Source: Clostridioides difficile (GTDB lineage Bacteria; Bacillota; Clostridia; Peptostreptococcales; Peptostreptococcaceae). From it: a DNA stretch of 64,000 nucleotides. The number at the start of each line of letters is the position of its first letter. The stretch's first letter is position 1. The DNA lies in the NCBI GenBank assembly GCA_012955965.1, contig JABBZI010000002.1, positions 124,001 to 188,000 on the forward strand. The letters run 5' to 3'. This document shows positions 54,335-64,000 of the stretch, in pieces. Under the pieces are notes generated by a model that ran no database searches, was not told where the DNA came from, and was given only the letters and a program-made list of their open reading frames with translations. The position numbers and the translations under genes are program-made.

Positions 54335-56275
54335 TTATAATTTTCTTTCTACTTCTTTAGTTATATAAGCTTCTACTACATCGCCTTCTTTTATATCGTT
54401 GTAATTTACAAAGCTCATACCACATTCGTATCCAGAATTAACTTCTTTTACATCATCTTTAAATCTCTTAAGTGCTGCAAGCTCACCTTCATGTATTATT
54501 ATACTATCTCTAACTAATCTTATTTTACAATTTCTAAATATCTTACCATTAGTTACATAACATCCAGCTACTGTTCCAACACCAGATATTTTATATATTT
54601 CTCTTATTTCAGCTTTTCCTGTTTCTTCATCAACATATTCAGGGTCTAACATACCAGTCATAGCAGCTTGTATATCTTCTATGGCCTTGTATATTATAGT
54701 ATATGTTCTTATATCAACATTTTCTTTTTCTCCTAGAGATTCTGCTCCTGGAACTGGTCTTACATTGAATCCTATTATTATTGCGTTAGAAGCTGCTGCA
54801 AGTAATATATCTGATTCTGTTACAGCTCCAACACCTCCATGTATTACTTTAACTTGAACTTCTTCATTTGATAACTTTTCTAAAGATTGTTTAACTGCCT
54901 GTACTGAACCTTGTACGTCTGCTTTTATAACTATATTAAGGTCTTTTATAGAACCTTCACTCATTTGACTAAATAAAACATCTAGTGATAATCTTTGAGT
55001 TGATTTTAACATTTCATCTCTAACTATTTGTTGTCTTCTTGCTGCTACACTTCTAGCAATCTTGTCAGTTGGAACCTCAACAAATTGGTCTCCACCTTGT
55101 GGAACTTCTGATAAACCTAATATCTCAACTGCTGTAGATGGTCCTGCTGTTTTTACTCTTTTACCTTTTGCATTTATCATTGCTCTAACTTTACCACATG
55201 CAGCACCTGCAACGATTGGGTCACCTACTGTTAAAGTACCACCTTGAACAAGTACTGTTGCAACTGGACCTCTTCCTTTGTCAAGCTCAGCTTCTATAAC
55301 AGTTCCTACTGCTCTTTTATTTGGATTTGCTCTTAATTCTTCCATTTCAGCAACCAATAATACCATTTCTAAAAGTGTATCTATTCCTTCTTTTTTCTTA
55401 GCTGATACTGGAACTGCTATTACTTCTCCTCCCCAGTCTTCAACTAATAGACCTTGGTCTGCTAATTCTTGTTTTACTTTATCTGGATTTGCACCTGGTT
55501 TATCTATTTTATTTATAGCAACTATTAAAGGTACTTCTGCTGCTTTAGCATGGTTTATAGCTTCTACTGTTTGAGGCATTATACCATCATCTGCTGCAAC
55601 TACTAATATTGCTATATCTGTAACTTGTGCTCCTCTTGCTCTCATTGATGTGAAAGCCTCATGTCCTGGAGTATCTAAAAATACTATTTTGTGTCCATTA
55701 ATTTTAACTTCTGAAGCACCTATATGTTGAGTTATTCCTCCTGCTTCACCTGAAATTACATCAGTTTTTCTTATTGCATCTAGTAGAGATGTTTTACCAT
55801 GGTCAACATGTCCCATAACTGTAACAACTGGTGGTCTAGGTTCTAAATCTTCTTCTTTATCTTCTTCAATTTCCATCAAAGCTTCTATTTCTAAAGCTTC
55901 TGTATCATCACCTTCAGCTACTGTTAGTTCAAATCCATAGTCTTTTGCAGCTAAAGCAGCAATTTCAAAACTTATCTCTTGATTTATTGTTGCCATAGTT
56001 CCCATTTTCATAAGCTTCATGATTACTTCTGACGGAGATTTATCTAACTCTGTTGCTAATGCTTGCACTGTAATCTTTCCATCTATCTCTATCACATTTT
56101 CATTTTCTTTAGATGAAGCTTCATTTAATAATTCTAATACTAAATCTAATTCTTCACCTTCTAATACTGAATCTTTATCAGCTACATTTATATCTAATTC
56201 AGTTAACTTATTCATAAGCTCTTCATTTGATATATTTAATTCTTCTGCTATTTGGTATACTCTTGTTTTTGACAC
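54335..56275 (-). CDS. infB: Translation initiation factor IF-2
   Basis: A 646-residue GTPase. N-terminal IF2_N-like helices (1-50 and 75-120) precede the G domain, which begins [19 protein letters not shown] (G1) with DTPGHEAF (G3) and NKIDK (G4), followed by IF-2 domains II-IV to the end. It brings initiator tRNA to the 30S subunit. The N-terminal region is short compared with E. coli. Translation starts with GTG after GGGGGTG. Confidence 0.98.
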   Translation of the reverse strand: MSKTRVYQIAEELNISNEELMNKLTELDINVADKDSVLEGEELDLVLELLNEASSKENENVIEIDGKITVQALATELDKSPSEVIMKLMKMGTMATINQEISFEIAALAAKDYGFELTVAEGDDTEALEIEALMEIEEDKEEDLEPRPPVVTVMGHVDHGKTSLLDAIRKTDVISGEAGGITQHIGASEVKINGHKIVFLDTPGHEAFTSMRARGAQVTDIAILVVAADDGIMPQTVEAINHAKAAEVPLIVAINKIDKPGANPDKVKQELADQGLLVEDWGGEVIAVPVSAKKKEGIDTLLEMVLLVAEMEELRANPNKRAVGTVIEAELDKGRGPVATVLVQGGTLTVGDPIVAGAACGKVRAMINAKGKRVKTAGPSTAVEILGLSEVPQGGDQFVEVPTDKIARSVAARRQQIVRDEMLKSTQRLSLDVLFSQMSEGSIKDLNIVIKADVQGSVQAVKQSLEKLSNEEVQVKVIHGGVGAVTESDILLAAASNAIIIGFNVRPVPGAESLGEKENVDIRTYTIIYKAIEDIQAAMTGMLDPEYVDEETGKAEIREIYKISGVGTVAGCYVTNGKIFRNCKIRLVRDSIIIHEGELAALKRFKDDVKEVNSGYECGMSFVNYNDIKEGDVVEAYITKEVERKL

Positions 56276-56296
56276 AAGATCACCCCCTATTTTATT

Positions 56297-56608
56297 TTAA
56301 ATTTCTATTAGTTCAATTATCTTTTTAGAAAAGTTTTCATCTTTTATTCCTATAACTGCTCTTGGAGATTTTCCTATTGCAAATCCTATTTCCTCTTTTG
56401 TTGAAAAAAATAGATATGGAATATTTCTAAAAGTTGATTTATCCTTAAAAAGTTTTTTAGTATTATTTGATGCATCTTCTGCTATTAAAACCAATTTTAC
56501 TTTTCCTTTTTTTAAGTCAAGCAAAGTTGAGTCATCACCAGACACTATTTTCCCTGCACGAGTTGCGAGCCCTAAGAACGAAAGTATTTTTTCTTTATTA
56601 TTTTTCAT
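56297..56608 (-). CDS. ylxQ: L7Ae/L30e-type RNA-binding protein YlxQ
   Basis: A 103-residue protein of the L7Ae/L30e/S12e/Gadd45 fold. ILSFLGLATRAGKIVSGDDSTLLDLKKGKVKLVLIAEDASNNT is the family core that recognises kink-turn RNA. The start overlaps the end of ylxR by 11 bases. It is a standard member of the nusA-infB operon, probably ribosome-associated; its specific RNA target is not known. Confidence 0.9.
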   Translation of the reverse strand: MKNNKEKILSFLGLATRAGKIVSGDDSTLLDLKKGKVKLVLIAEDASNNTKKLFKDKSTFRNIPYLFFSTKEEIGFAIGKSPRAVIGIKDENFSKKIIELIEI

Positions 56609-56873
56609 ATTCTTCTAACTCCATAAGTAAATTATCATAGACTTCATCAGGAACATCTATCTTAAAAGCTTTATTTAATGCTTTACTTTTGATGGCTTTT
56701 TTAAGACATTCAGAGCTTTTACATACATATGCTCCTCTACCATTAGCTCTTCCTGTTGGGTCTAAAAATATTTTTCCTTCTTTATCTTTAACTATTCTTA
56801 TAAGCTCTTTTTTAGAGTCTCTATCTTGACATGCTATGCATTTTCTTTGAGGCACTTTTTTTACTTTTTTCAA
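56598..56873 (-). CDS. ylxR: YlxR/RnpM RNA-binding protein
   Basis: A 91-residue protein with the family signature KKVPQRKCIACQDRDSKKELIRIV and GRANGRGAYVCKSSECLKKA, whose Cys residues are conserved. In Bacillus the homologue binds RNase P RNA and modulates it. The start is TTG at 56873: GGAGGG lies 6 bases upstream, while an ATG at 56879 is only one base from that site. It is tightly packed between nusA and ylxQ. Confidence 0.92.
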   Translation of the reverse strand: MKKVKKVPQRKCIACQDRDSKKELIRIVKDKEGKIFLDPTGRANGRGAYVCKSSECLKKAIKSKALNKAFKIDVPDEVYDNLLMELEEYEK

Positions 56874-56885
56874 AATCATCCCTCC

Positions 56886-58040
56886 TTACTCTTCTTCACT
56901 AAAATTATCATCTGAAGTATCTAACTCTTCTTGGTTGATAAATTCAGCTTTAACATCCTCATTTTCTATTTCTTTGGAATTTTCAAGATTTAACATTTCT
57001 TGTTCTGCTTGAGATTCGCTCTTAATATCTATCTTCCAGTTAGTCAATTTTGCTGCAAGTCTTGCATTTTGACCTTCTTTACCTATAGCAAGCGATAATT
57101 GATAATCTGGAACAATTACTAAGGCAGATTTTTCTTCTTCATTTATATCTACTCTAACAACTTTTGATGGGCTAAGTGCAGCCGATATAAACTCTGCTGG
57201 GTCTTCACTATATTTTATTATATCTATTTTTTCATCACCAAGTTCATCCACTATATTTTTTACTCTAAGTCCTTTTGGTCCAACACAAGCTCCAATTGGG
57301 TCTATTTTTTCATCTATAGATCTTACTGCCATTTTAGTTCTTGACCCTGCTTCTCTTGCTACAGATTTTATTTGAACTATTCCTTCATATATTTCAGGAA
57401 CTTCTTCTTCAAACAATCTTTTTACTAGACCTGGATGACTTCTTGATACAACTATTTGAGGTCCTTTATTAGTCTTTTTAACTTCAAGTATATAGAATTT
57501 TATTTTTTGACCTGCTTTATAATTCTCAAATGGTATTTGCTCACTTTGAGTCATTATACCTTCTATTCTTCCTAGGTTTACATAAACAATGTTTTTATTT
57601 GCTCTAGCAACCTCTCCTGTAACTATTTCATTTTCTTTTTCTATAAATTCATTATACACTATTTCTCTCTCAGCTTCTCTTATTCTTTGAACAACTACCT
57701 GTTTTGCTGTCTGAGCTGCAATTCTTCCAAAGTTTTTAGGAGTAACTTCATGTTCTATAATATCACCTAATTCATAATTAGGATTTATCTCTCTAGCATC
57801 TGCTAACTCTATTTCTAAGAAAGTATCATATAAATCTGATTCATCAACAACGACTCTTTGAGAAAATACTTTTATATCTCCTTTATCTCTATCAAATTCA
57901 ACTCTAACATTTTGTGCTGAACCAAAGTTTTTCTTGTATGCAGTTAAAAGAGCTTGTTCTATAGTATCTATAAGTATCTCTTTATCTATACCTCTATCAA
58001 CTACTAATTCATTTAGTGCTTCCATAAATTCATGATTCAT
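56886..58040 (-). CDS. nusA: Transcription elongation/termination factor NusA
   Basis: A 384-residue factor with an N-terminal RNA polymerase-binding domain (about 1-125), an S1 domain (EIVTGEVARANKNIVYVNLGRIEGIM), and two KH domains (IDPIGACVGPKGLRVKNIVDELGDEKIDII; SLAIGKEGQNARLAAKLTNWKIDIKSE). The last 35 residues are acidic. It lacks the C-terminal repeats of the enterobacterial protein, as in Bacillus. It pauses RNA polymerase and modulates termination and riboswitch folding. First part of the operon with rimP. Confidence 0.97.
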   Translation of the reverse strand: MNHEFMEALNELVVDRGIDKEILIDTIEQALLTAYKKNFGSAQNVRVEFDRDKGDIKVFSQRVVVDESDLYDTFLEIELADAREINPNYELGDIIEHEVTPKNFGRIAAQTAKQVVVQRIREAEREIVYNEFIEKENEIVTGEVARANKNIVYVNLGRIEGIMTQSEQIPFENYKAGQKIKFYILEVKKTNKGPQIVVSRSHPGLVKRLFEEEVPEIYEGIVQIKSVAREAGSRTKMAVRSIDEKIDPIGACVGPKGLRVKNIVDELGDEKIDIIKYSEDPAEFISAALSPSKVVRVDINEEEKSALVIVPDYQLSLAIGKEGQNARLAAKLTNWKIDIKSESQAEQEMLNLENSKEIENEDVKAEFINQEELDTSDDNFSEEE

Positions 58041-58069
58041 TTTTTATTTCCTCCCTATTTAATATACCA

Positions 58070-58531
58070 CTAAAACTTTATTGCTAATCTAACAATAGCA
58101 ACATCTTTTCTATTAAATTCCATTTCTTCACTATTTACAATGATTTTTATATTATTATCTTCTGTTAATCCTATAAGTTCACCTTCAAATTGTTTACATC
58201 CATTTAATGCTTTATATAATTTTAAATCTACATCTCTACCTTGGTATCTTACAAAATCTCTATCTTTTTTTAATGCTCTATCAAGTCCTGGAGAAGATAC
58301 TTCTAAAAAATAATTCTCCTTTATAGGGTCTTTTTCATCTAATATTGGGCTTAATTCTCTACTAACTAATTCACATTCATTTAAAGATATTCCTTCTTCT
58401 TTATCTATGTATACTCTTAAGTAGTATTCTCCTGCTTCTTTTACATATTCAACATCAATCATTTCAAATCCATGTTCATCCGTTATTTTAGTTACAATCT
58501 CTTCAATTGTAGCTTCCAAATTTTTTTTCAT
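58070..58531 (-). CDS. rimP: Ribosome maturation factor RimP
   Basis: A 153-residue factor for 30S assembly. GFEMIDVEYVKEAGEYYLRVYIDKEEGISLNECELVSRELSPILDE and FLEVSSPGLDRALKK are the diagnostic N-terminal domain motifs. The C-terminal SH3-like domain follows from about 80. It heads the rimP-nusA-infB operon, the classic order. AGGAG precedes the ATG by about 8 bases. Confidence 0.97.
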   Translation of the reverse strand: MKKNLEATIEEIVTKITDEHGFEMIDVEYVKEAGEYYLRVYIDKEEGISLNECELVSRELSPILDEKDPIKENYFLEVSSPGLDRALKKDRDFVRYQGRDVDLKLYKALNGCKQFEGELIGLTEDNNIKIIVNSEEMEFNRKDVAIVRLAIKF

Positions 58532-58631
58532 TAAATTTCCTCCTATTCAATTGTAAATGACCAGTTCCTATAATTTTAAATAAAATATATTTAAAAAACT
58601 AAACTGGTTTGTAATAATATATTTAAAATAA

Positions 58632-58658
58632 AAGAGTGAGAACAGCTGTCTCACTCTT
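58632..58658 (-). terminator. Terminator of polC
   Basis: AAGAGTGAGA (58632-58641) pairs with TCTCACTCTT (58649-58658). On the minus strand TTATTTTAAA follows the stem. It lies about 75 bases after the polC stop. Confidence 0.8.
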
Positions 58659-58732
58659 AGTTTCTGCAAAGTATACTATTTTCTATACTATGATATCATA
58701 AAATTCTTTTATTTGCAACTTTTTGAACTAAC

Positions 58733-61700
58733 TTAAAACAGTGACAATTGATTTCTCTCGCTCATATTCTCAAGTGAACCATGATTGGTAAGAGTCTCTA
58801 TTACCGTTTTTGATATTTTCGTTCTCTTTCTCAAATCTTCTTTTGATATAAATTCACCATTTTTTCTTTCATTTTGAATATTTATAGCAGCATTTCCTCC
58901 AAGACCTTGTATTGCTGCCATTGGTGGAAGTAATGTCTTTTCTCCCACAACTATAAAATCAGTCGCATCTGATTTATATATATCAACTGGCAATAACTTT
59001 ATTCCTCTAGCATACATTTCAAGAGCAACTTCTAAAACTGTTAACATACCTTTTTCTTTTGTAGTTGCATCATTTCCTAATGCTTCAATTTCATTTATTT
59101 TCGATTTTATAGAATCTATACCTTTAACAATTAAATCTGCATCAAAATCTTCAACTTTTGTAGTAAAGTAAGTTGCATAAAATGCTTCTGGATAGTGAAC
59201 TTTACAATACGCAATTCTGAATGATGTCATAACATACGCAACAGCATGTGCTTTTGGGAACATGTATTTAATCTTTTTACATGAACCTATATACCATTCT
59301 GGAACATTGTTTTTCTTCATTTCTTCAATATGTTCTGGCTTTAGACCTTTCCCTTTTCTTACACTCTCCATTATTGTAAAACTCATTTTTGGAGGTAATC
59401 CTTTAAATATCAAATAGTTCATTATGTCATCTCGTGTTGATATAACGTCTTTTAACCCAACTATATCTTCTCTAACTAAATCTTGTGCATTGTTTACCCA
59501 AACATCTGTACCATGTGAAAGACCAGATATACGTACAAGCTCTGCAAATGTAGTAGGTTTTGTATCAAGTAACATCTGGCGTACAAACTTAGTCCCAAAC
59601 TCAGGCACAGCAAGACAACCTATTGGACAATTTATCTCTTCTGGAGTAACTCCTAATGCTTCTGTAGATGTAAATAAAGACATAGTTTCTTCATCATCTA
59701 ATGGTATTTCTGTTATATTTATTCCAGTAATATCTTCAAGCATTCTTATTATAGTAGGACCGTCGTGTCCAAGTATATCTAATTTAAGTATTCTACCACT
59801 TATTGAATGATAATCAAAATGAGTAGTTATTACACCACAGGAAGTATCATTTGCTGGATATTGAATAGGCGTAAAATCATAGACATCTTTATAATCAGGT
59901 ATAACCATAACTCCTCCTGGATGCTGTCCTGATGTTCTTTTTACTCCAGTGCAACCATTTGAAAGTCTCAGTACTTCTGCATTTGGTACACTTATATTAT
60001 TTTCCTCTACATATTTTCTTGCATATCCAAAAGCCGTTTTTTCTGCTACAGTACCTATAGTCCCTGCTCTATATACATATCCCTCTCCAAATAATTCTTC
60101 TGTGTATTTATGAATTATTGGCTGATAATTTCCTGAGAAATTTAGGTCTATATCTGGCTCTTTATCACCTTCAAAACCTAAGAATACTTCAAAAGGAATA
60201 TCATGACCATTCTTAGCAAGTTTTTGTCCACACTTTGGACAATCTTTATCTGGTAAATCAACCCCTGAACCCCATTCTCCTATTTCATAAAAAAATGAGT
60301 ATTTACAATCTTCATTTTCACAAATATAGTGTGCTGGAAGAGGATTAACTTCTGTTATATCACTCATTGTCGCTGCAAAAGACGACCCAACTGAACCTCT
60401 TGACCCAACTAGATAACCATCTGAAAGAGATTTTGCAACTAGCTTCTGAGCTATAATATACATAACTGCATACCCATTGCTTATTATCGAATTTAATTCC
60501 CTATCTAGTCTTTTTTGAACAATTTCTGGTATTTGGTCTCCATAGATTCTTCTAGCTTTTTCATAACACATTTCTCTTAGTTCTACATCTGAACCTTCTA
60601 TAATTGGTGGATAAGTATCATCTGGTATAGGTTTTATATCCTCAACCATATCAGCAATTAAATTGCTATTTTCCACTACAACTTCATATGCCAATTCTTC
60701 TCCAAGATAACTAAACTCTTCCAACATTTCATCTGTTGTTCTAAAATGTAAATAAGTTTCTTCTTCGTCTACTTTAAAACCTTGAGAATACTTAAGAACT
60801 TTTCTTAATACAGCTTCATGTTTATCTAAAAAGTGAACATCTCCAGTAGCTACTGGAATTTTATTAAATTTTTTAGCTGTATCAATTAACTTTCTATTAA
60901 GTTCTCTTAACTCCTCTTCGTCCTTTACTTCTCCTTTATCAATCATAAATCTATTATTATCTATAGGCATTACTTCAATATAATCATATAAATCTATTAT
61001 TTTTTTCATTTCATCATCAGAAACATTCTTCTTTACAGCTTGAAAAACCACGCCTGCTTCACATGCTGAACCAATTATCAGACCTTCCTTATATTCATTT
61101 AAGGTACTTCTAAGTATTCTTGGAGCTCTAAAAAAATGATTTACATGTGCGTCTGAAATTATTTTATATAAGTTTTTTATACCTATAGAATTCTTTGCTA
61201 TTAAGGTTATATGATTTGTGCTAAGCTTTGTATAATCAATTTTCCCAAGTACATTGTTTACATCACTTAAAGTTTTGGCACCTTTTTCTGTAAGCATCTG
61301 TAAAAACTTATTAAATATAAGTGCTGTAGCCTCAGCATCATCTACTGCTCTATGGTGATTTAAAAGAGGTATACCAAGTTCTTTAGCAACAATATTTAAT
61401 CTATGTCTTTTTAATTTTGGCAACATTACTCTTGCTAGCATAAGTGTATCTACTTTTTTGTTATTATATAATAAACCTTGTTCTCTACACTTTTGTGATA
61501 TAAATCCTGTATCAAACTCTGCATTATGTGCTACTAATACACTATCTCCAACAAATTCCATAAACTTAGGGAGAACCTCTTCAATAGTTGGCTTGTCTTT
61601 GATTAGCTCATTAGTTATTCCTGTTAATTCCTGTATTTTATAAGAAATATCTTTTTCTGGATTTATCAACTCGCTAAATCTTTCTACAATTTTAAAATTT

Positions 61701-63031
61701 TCTATCTTTACAGCACCAATTTCAGTTATTTTATCATTCGTGTTAGAAAATCCTGTTGTCTCTATATCAAATACAACAAATGTCTGTGAAAGTTCTTTGT
61801 CATTTGCATCTTCTACAATAAGAGAATCATCTTCAGCCAAATAGCCTTCTACTCCATAAAGTATTTTTATATTGTTTGCCTTACCTGCATTCATAGCATC
61901 AGGAAATCCTTGTACAACACCATGGTCTGTTATAGCAATAGCAGGATGTCCCCATTTGGCTGCACGTTCTACAAGTTTTTTGACAGAACAAATTGCATCC
62001 ATAGAAGACATTTGTGTATGTGCATGGAGTTCTACTCTTTTTTCTTCTGATTTATCTTCTCTCTCTGGTCTAACTTCTTTTCTTATTCCACTAATCATCA
62101 TACTAATTTCTCTTTGATATGTATCATAAACTATGTCACCTTTGATTTTTAAATATGCCCCTTTTTTAACATTTTCAAGTACTCCATCTTTATTGGTATC
62201 TGTTAAAAATAGTTTACAACTTATTGAACTAGTATAATCTGTAATTGATGCTATCATAAGTATTTTTCCATTTTTAAGTTCTTTAGTTTCAACATCAAAT
62301 ATATCTCCAACAACTGCAACTGTTCCAGAAGATGCATTTAATTCAGATATATTTTCAATCATAGCATTTGCATTATCTCCATATACTAAATTTTCATCTA
62401 CTTCAGATTTAATGACATAACTTTCTTCTTCTCGTTCTTCACAATTATTAATTTTTCCTATTTCCAGAGCTCTAATTTTTTCTTCCATTTCTCTATCATT
62501 AATTCTTATAAGTCTCTCTCTATTCACTTTTTCGTCAACAGCTTTTTCAATTGTTATATTTAAATCTAATCCCAGCTCTTCACTAAGAACAGTTCTAAGC
62601 ACATAAATTACATTTTTTTTCATTAATCGCTCATAAAATATACCTTTAGGAAGTTTTATTTTTAATTCTTCATCTATACAAAGAAATTCTACTTGTTTAT
62701 ACCACCCTGCTATAGATGGACAAAGATACTTCAATATATACAATATATTGTTCCAATATTTTTTTATGACATCTTTATTAGATTTTCTTTCAAAACCAGT
62801 GAATCTTATCTTCATCCTCATATCTTTAAAGTAACCGAGTTTATACATTAATTCTTCTTTAAATTTATCTAAGAGCTCATGGGAAACAATATCTTTAGAT
62901 GTTAGATAGAAATAAACTATCTTGTCTTCTTTAAAATAAACTACTTTATTTATGTAAACTTCTTTAAGTTGCTTTCCTAGACCACTATTGTTAATTTCCA
63001 ATTTATCTAAATATTCCTTAATACTTTCCAT
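58733..63031 (-). CDS. polC: DNA polymerase III alpha subunit, PolC type
   Basis: A 1432-residue replicative polymerase. Order: N-terminal region, OB fold (about 225-320), PHP domain split by the exonuclease (ELHAHTQMSSMDA), DEDD proofreading exonuclease (FVVFDIETTGFSN, HNAEFDTGF, HRAVDDAEATA), a four-Cys zinc motif (CENEDCKYS with CPKCGQK), and the polymerase with the PDIDLNFSGNYQ catalytic Asp pair. It ends with QLSLF, a sliding-clamp-binding motif. It copies the chromosome in low-GC Firmicutes. A terminator for the glucosaminidase gene lies upstream. Confidence 0.98.
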   Translation of the reverse strand: MESIKEYLDKLEINNSGLGKQLKEVYINKVVYFKEDKIVYFYLTSKDIVSHELLDKFKEELMYKLGYFKDMRMKIRFTGFERKSNKDVIKKYWNNILYILKYLCPSIAGWYKQVEFLCIDEELKIKLPKGIFYERLMKKNVIYVLRTVLSEELGLDLNITIEKAVDEKVNRERLIRINDREMEEKIRALEIGKINNCEEREEESYVIKSEVDENLVYGDNANAMIENISELNASSGTVAVVGDIFDVETKELKNGKILMIASITDYTSSISCKLFLTDTNKDGVLENVKKGAYLKIKGDIVYDTYQREISMMISGIRKEVRPEREDKSEEKRVELHAHTQMSSMDAICSVKKLVERAAKWGHPAIAITDHGVVQGFPDAMNAGKANNIKILYGVEGYLAEDDSLIVEDANDKELSQTFVVFDIETTGFSNTNDKITEIGAVKIENFKIVERFSELINPEKDISYKIQELTGITNELIKDKPTIEEVLPKFMEFVGDSVLVAHNAEFDTGFISQKCREQGLLYNNKKVDTLMLARVMLPKLKRHRLNIVAKELGIPLLNHHRAVDDAEATALIFNKFLQMLTEKGAKTLSDVNNVLGKIDYTKLSTNHITLIAKNSIGIKNLYKIISDAHVNHFFRAPRILRSTLNEYKEGLIIGSACEAGVVFQAVKKNVSDDEMKKIIDLYDYIEVMPIDNNRFMIDKGEVKDEEELRELNRKLIDTAKKFNKIPVATGDVHFLDKHEAVLRKVLKYSQGFKVDEEETYLHFRTTDEMLEEFSYLGEELAYEVVVENSNLIADMVEDIKPIPDDTYPPIIEGSDVELREMCYEKARRIYGDQIPEIVQKRLDRELNSIISNGYAVMYIIAQKLVAKSLSDGYLVGSRGSVGSSFAATMSDITEVNPLPAHYICENEDCKYSFFYEIGEWGSGVDLPDKDCPKCGQKLAKNGHDIPFEVFLGFEGDKEPDIDLNFSGNYQPIIHKYTEELFGEGYVYRAGTIGTVAEKTAFGYARKYVEENNISVPNAEVLRLSNGCTGVKRTSGQHPGGVMVIPDYKDVYDFTPIQYPANDTSCGVITTHFDYHSISGRILKLDILGHDGPTIIRMLEDITGINITEIPLDDEETMSLFTSTEALGVTPEEINCPIGCLAVPEFGTKFVRQMLLDTKPTTFAELVRISGLSHGTDVWVNNAQDLVREDIVGLKDVISTRDDIMNYLIFKGLPPKMSFTIMESVRKGKGLKPEHIEEMKKNNVPEWYIGSCKKIKYMFPKAHAVAYVMTSFRIAYCKVHYPEAFYATYFTTKVEDFDADLIVKGIDSIKSKINEIEALGNDATTKEKGMLTVLEVALEMYARGIKLLPVDIYKSDATDFIVVGEKTLLPPMAAIQGLGGNAAINIQNERKNGEFISKEDLRKRTKISKTVIETLTNHGSLENMSERNQLSLF

Positions 63032-63184
63032 CTATATCCTCCTTTCTCAAAATTGTCTCTATATGTATTATTACCACTTTTTATCTATTTCTACCTGTTA
63101 TTCACTTATATTTACTTAGAATTAATATTATAACATAAAAATTTTGTTAATATTGATTTTATACCTTGTAAATTATATACAAAA

Positions 63185-63228
63185 AGACTATAGATAATTT
63201 AAATAAATGAAAACTACCCATAGTCTGT
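63185..63228 (-). terminator. Terminator of the glucosaminidase gene
   Basis: AGACTAT (63185-63191) pairs with ATAGTCT (63220-63226) around a loop with a possible inner hairpin. On the minus strand it is followed by TTTTTG. Confidence 0.55.
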
Positions 63229-63245
63229 ATTTTTTTATTTATGTG

Positions 63246-64000
63246 TTACTTGTATTGAGGAACCTCAAAAACTAAACTGCTTCCTCCTCCATAAAGACCA
63301 ATTAGATTTTCCATAATTCCAGAAATTCCATTAGCCCAATTCACATCAGTTGCATATTGATGCCATGTATAATCATAATTCCACTTCATCTTGTAGATAG
63401 TATTTTGATTATACTTAGAACTATTTATATAATTTTGAGATATCCACTTTGCAGAACCATCTATAGTAGCTTCTACACTAGTCCATCCATTAGAGTATGC
63501 TGCTTCTGCACCTGAAACATTAGCACTTTTATCTATTGCTCCTATTCCAAAAAAATTGTATACTTTAACTGGTTTACTAAGAGGTTGTCCCTTATAAGAT
63601 GTTAGTGTCTGACCTTGAGCAAGTGTAGATTTACCATAGGCAGTTTCCCACATAGAATGTGATACTAAATATACAACATCTATATTATACTTCTTAGCGG
63701 CATTTATAAATGCTGCTCCTTGGTTTTTAAATATACTAGAAGATAAACCATTAAGATACGAGTTTAAGCTCGATTCTGAAATACCTCCCTTATAGCTGTT
63801 AATCTTCAAAAACTGCATCATCCCTTTAGTAGTACTTGTAAAGTTTTTAGGATTTAAATAATATTCTATATCACTTGAACTTGCATTTACAAATGAACTT
63901 GTTCTTTGTGCTGAGAAAGTACTAAATTCAGGACTTGGAGTGCTTTTTCTATTCCCTGGAGCTATTACATTTCCTCCTGCTGCTGCTTTCTCAACTTGTT
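63246..64000 (-). CDS. acd: Cell-wall N-acetylglucosaminidase, 3' part (Acd-like, cut by the window edge)
   Basis: The catalytic glucosaminidase domain is in view: SHSMWETAYGKSTLA (catalytic Glu), VYNFFGIGAIDKSANVSGAEAAYSNGWTSVEATIDGSAKWISQNYI and WNYDYTWHQYATDVNWANGISGIM. An internal Met at 63821 is not the start. The frame stays open upstream to the window edge through QVEKAAAGGNVIAPGNRKST and a Ser/Thr-rich stretch, so this is only the C-terminal 250 residues. It hydrolyses peptidoglycan glycan strands. The position next to polC matches the Acd autolysin of C. difficile. Confidence 0.88.
   Translation of the reverse strand, partial: QVEKAAAGGNVIAPGNRKSTPSPEFSTFSAQRTSSFVNASSSDIEYYLNPKNFTSTTKGMMQFLKINSYKGGISESSLNSYLNGLSSSIFKNQGAAFINAAKKYNIDVVYLVSHSMWETAYGKSTLAQGQTLTSYKGQPLSKPVKVYNFFGIGAIDKSANVSGAEAAYSNGWTSVEATIDGSAKWISQNYINSSKYNQNTIYKMKWNYDYTWHQYATDVNWANGISGIMENLIGLYGGGSSLVFEVPQYK

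Noticed and set aside
63246-63821. A short 191-residue glucosaminidase starting at the Met at 63821
   Set aside because: The same frame stays open upstream to the window edge and encodes plausible protein, and no ribosome binding site precedes that Met, so the gene is only truncated by the window.
1-64000. CRISPR arrays, tRNA, rRNA, IS elements, T-box or known riboswitches
   Set aside because: I looked for repeat-spacer periodicity, tRNA-like cloverleaf segments, T-box GGTGG motifs and common riboswitch cores, and found none I could support.

Overview
The window is a stretch of a low-GC Firmicutes chromosome and almost certainly comes from Clostridioides difficile. Strong A/T bias, AGGAGG-type ribosome binding sites and the housekeeping gene order point to a Clostridia-class organism. 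The species call rests on a CprABC-CprK antimicrobial-peptide resistance locus without an adjacent response regulator, an Acd-type glucosaminidase next to polC, and recognised gene content. No rRNA, tRNA, CRISPR array, IS element or prophage was seen. Most genes are on the minus strand, so the natural reading order runs from high to low coordinates.

Region A (about 32.0-64.0 kb, minus strand) is the conserved information-processing backbone. It starts with the 3' part of a cell-wall glucosaminidase cut by the window edge, then polC. Next is the rimP-nusA-ylxR-ylxQ-infB-rbfA-nrnA-truB-ribF-rpsO-degV-pnp block. A MarR/MFS efflux pair sits between pnp and a ylxY-type deacetylase. After that come mlpA-ymxH-dapG-tepA-ftsK, then the overlapping set mnmH-rimO-pgsA, then recA (SigA-type promoter plus LexA box) and rny.

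Region B (about 24.2-31.7 kb, minus strand) is signalling and accessory. A 7TM LytS-like sensor kinase is split by a one-base frameshift in an A7 tract. It is followed by its response regulator with an OmpR-like DNA-binding domain and by a membrane GGDEF diguanylate cyclase. A perfect tandem 11-bp repeat lies between regulator and cyclase. A superfamily 1 helicase follows.

Region C (about 11.4-24.2 kb) is mixed metabolism: a glycolipid-type glycosyltransferase, a long glutamine synthetase, a DEDD exonuclease, exonuclease III, a GalT-like HIT protein, an aminotransferase, a MarR regulator, a candidate small RNA, purB, a catalytically degenerate tyrosine recombinase, and uppP-lepB.

Region D (1-11.3 kb) is envelope defence: the padR-HAAS-DUF4097 operon, a small lipoprotein, cprABC and cprK, then a vitamin B6-type kinase, a membrane-anchored amidase-like protein, a cold-shock protein, a CBS protein and a cytoplasmic PpiC isomerase.

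The most striking pattern is regulatory. The padR promoter and the distant uppP promoter share the same layout: TTGTGY, a 17-bp spacer with a near-palindrome centred on AGTACT in the same register, then TATTAT. This suggests that one PadR-family repressor controls both its own envelope-stress operon and the undecaprenyl-pyrophosphate phosphatase gene. Other signals are tandem 11-bp-period repeats upstream of cprA and of the GGDEF gene, each a plausible response-regulator site. In many genes the true start is an internal ATG, TTG or GTG set by a strong Shine-Dalgarno; those starts are used here and explained per gene.
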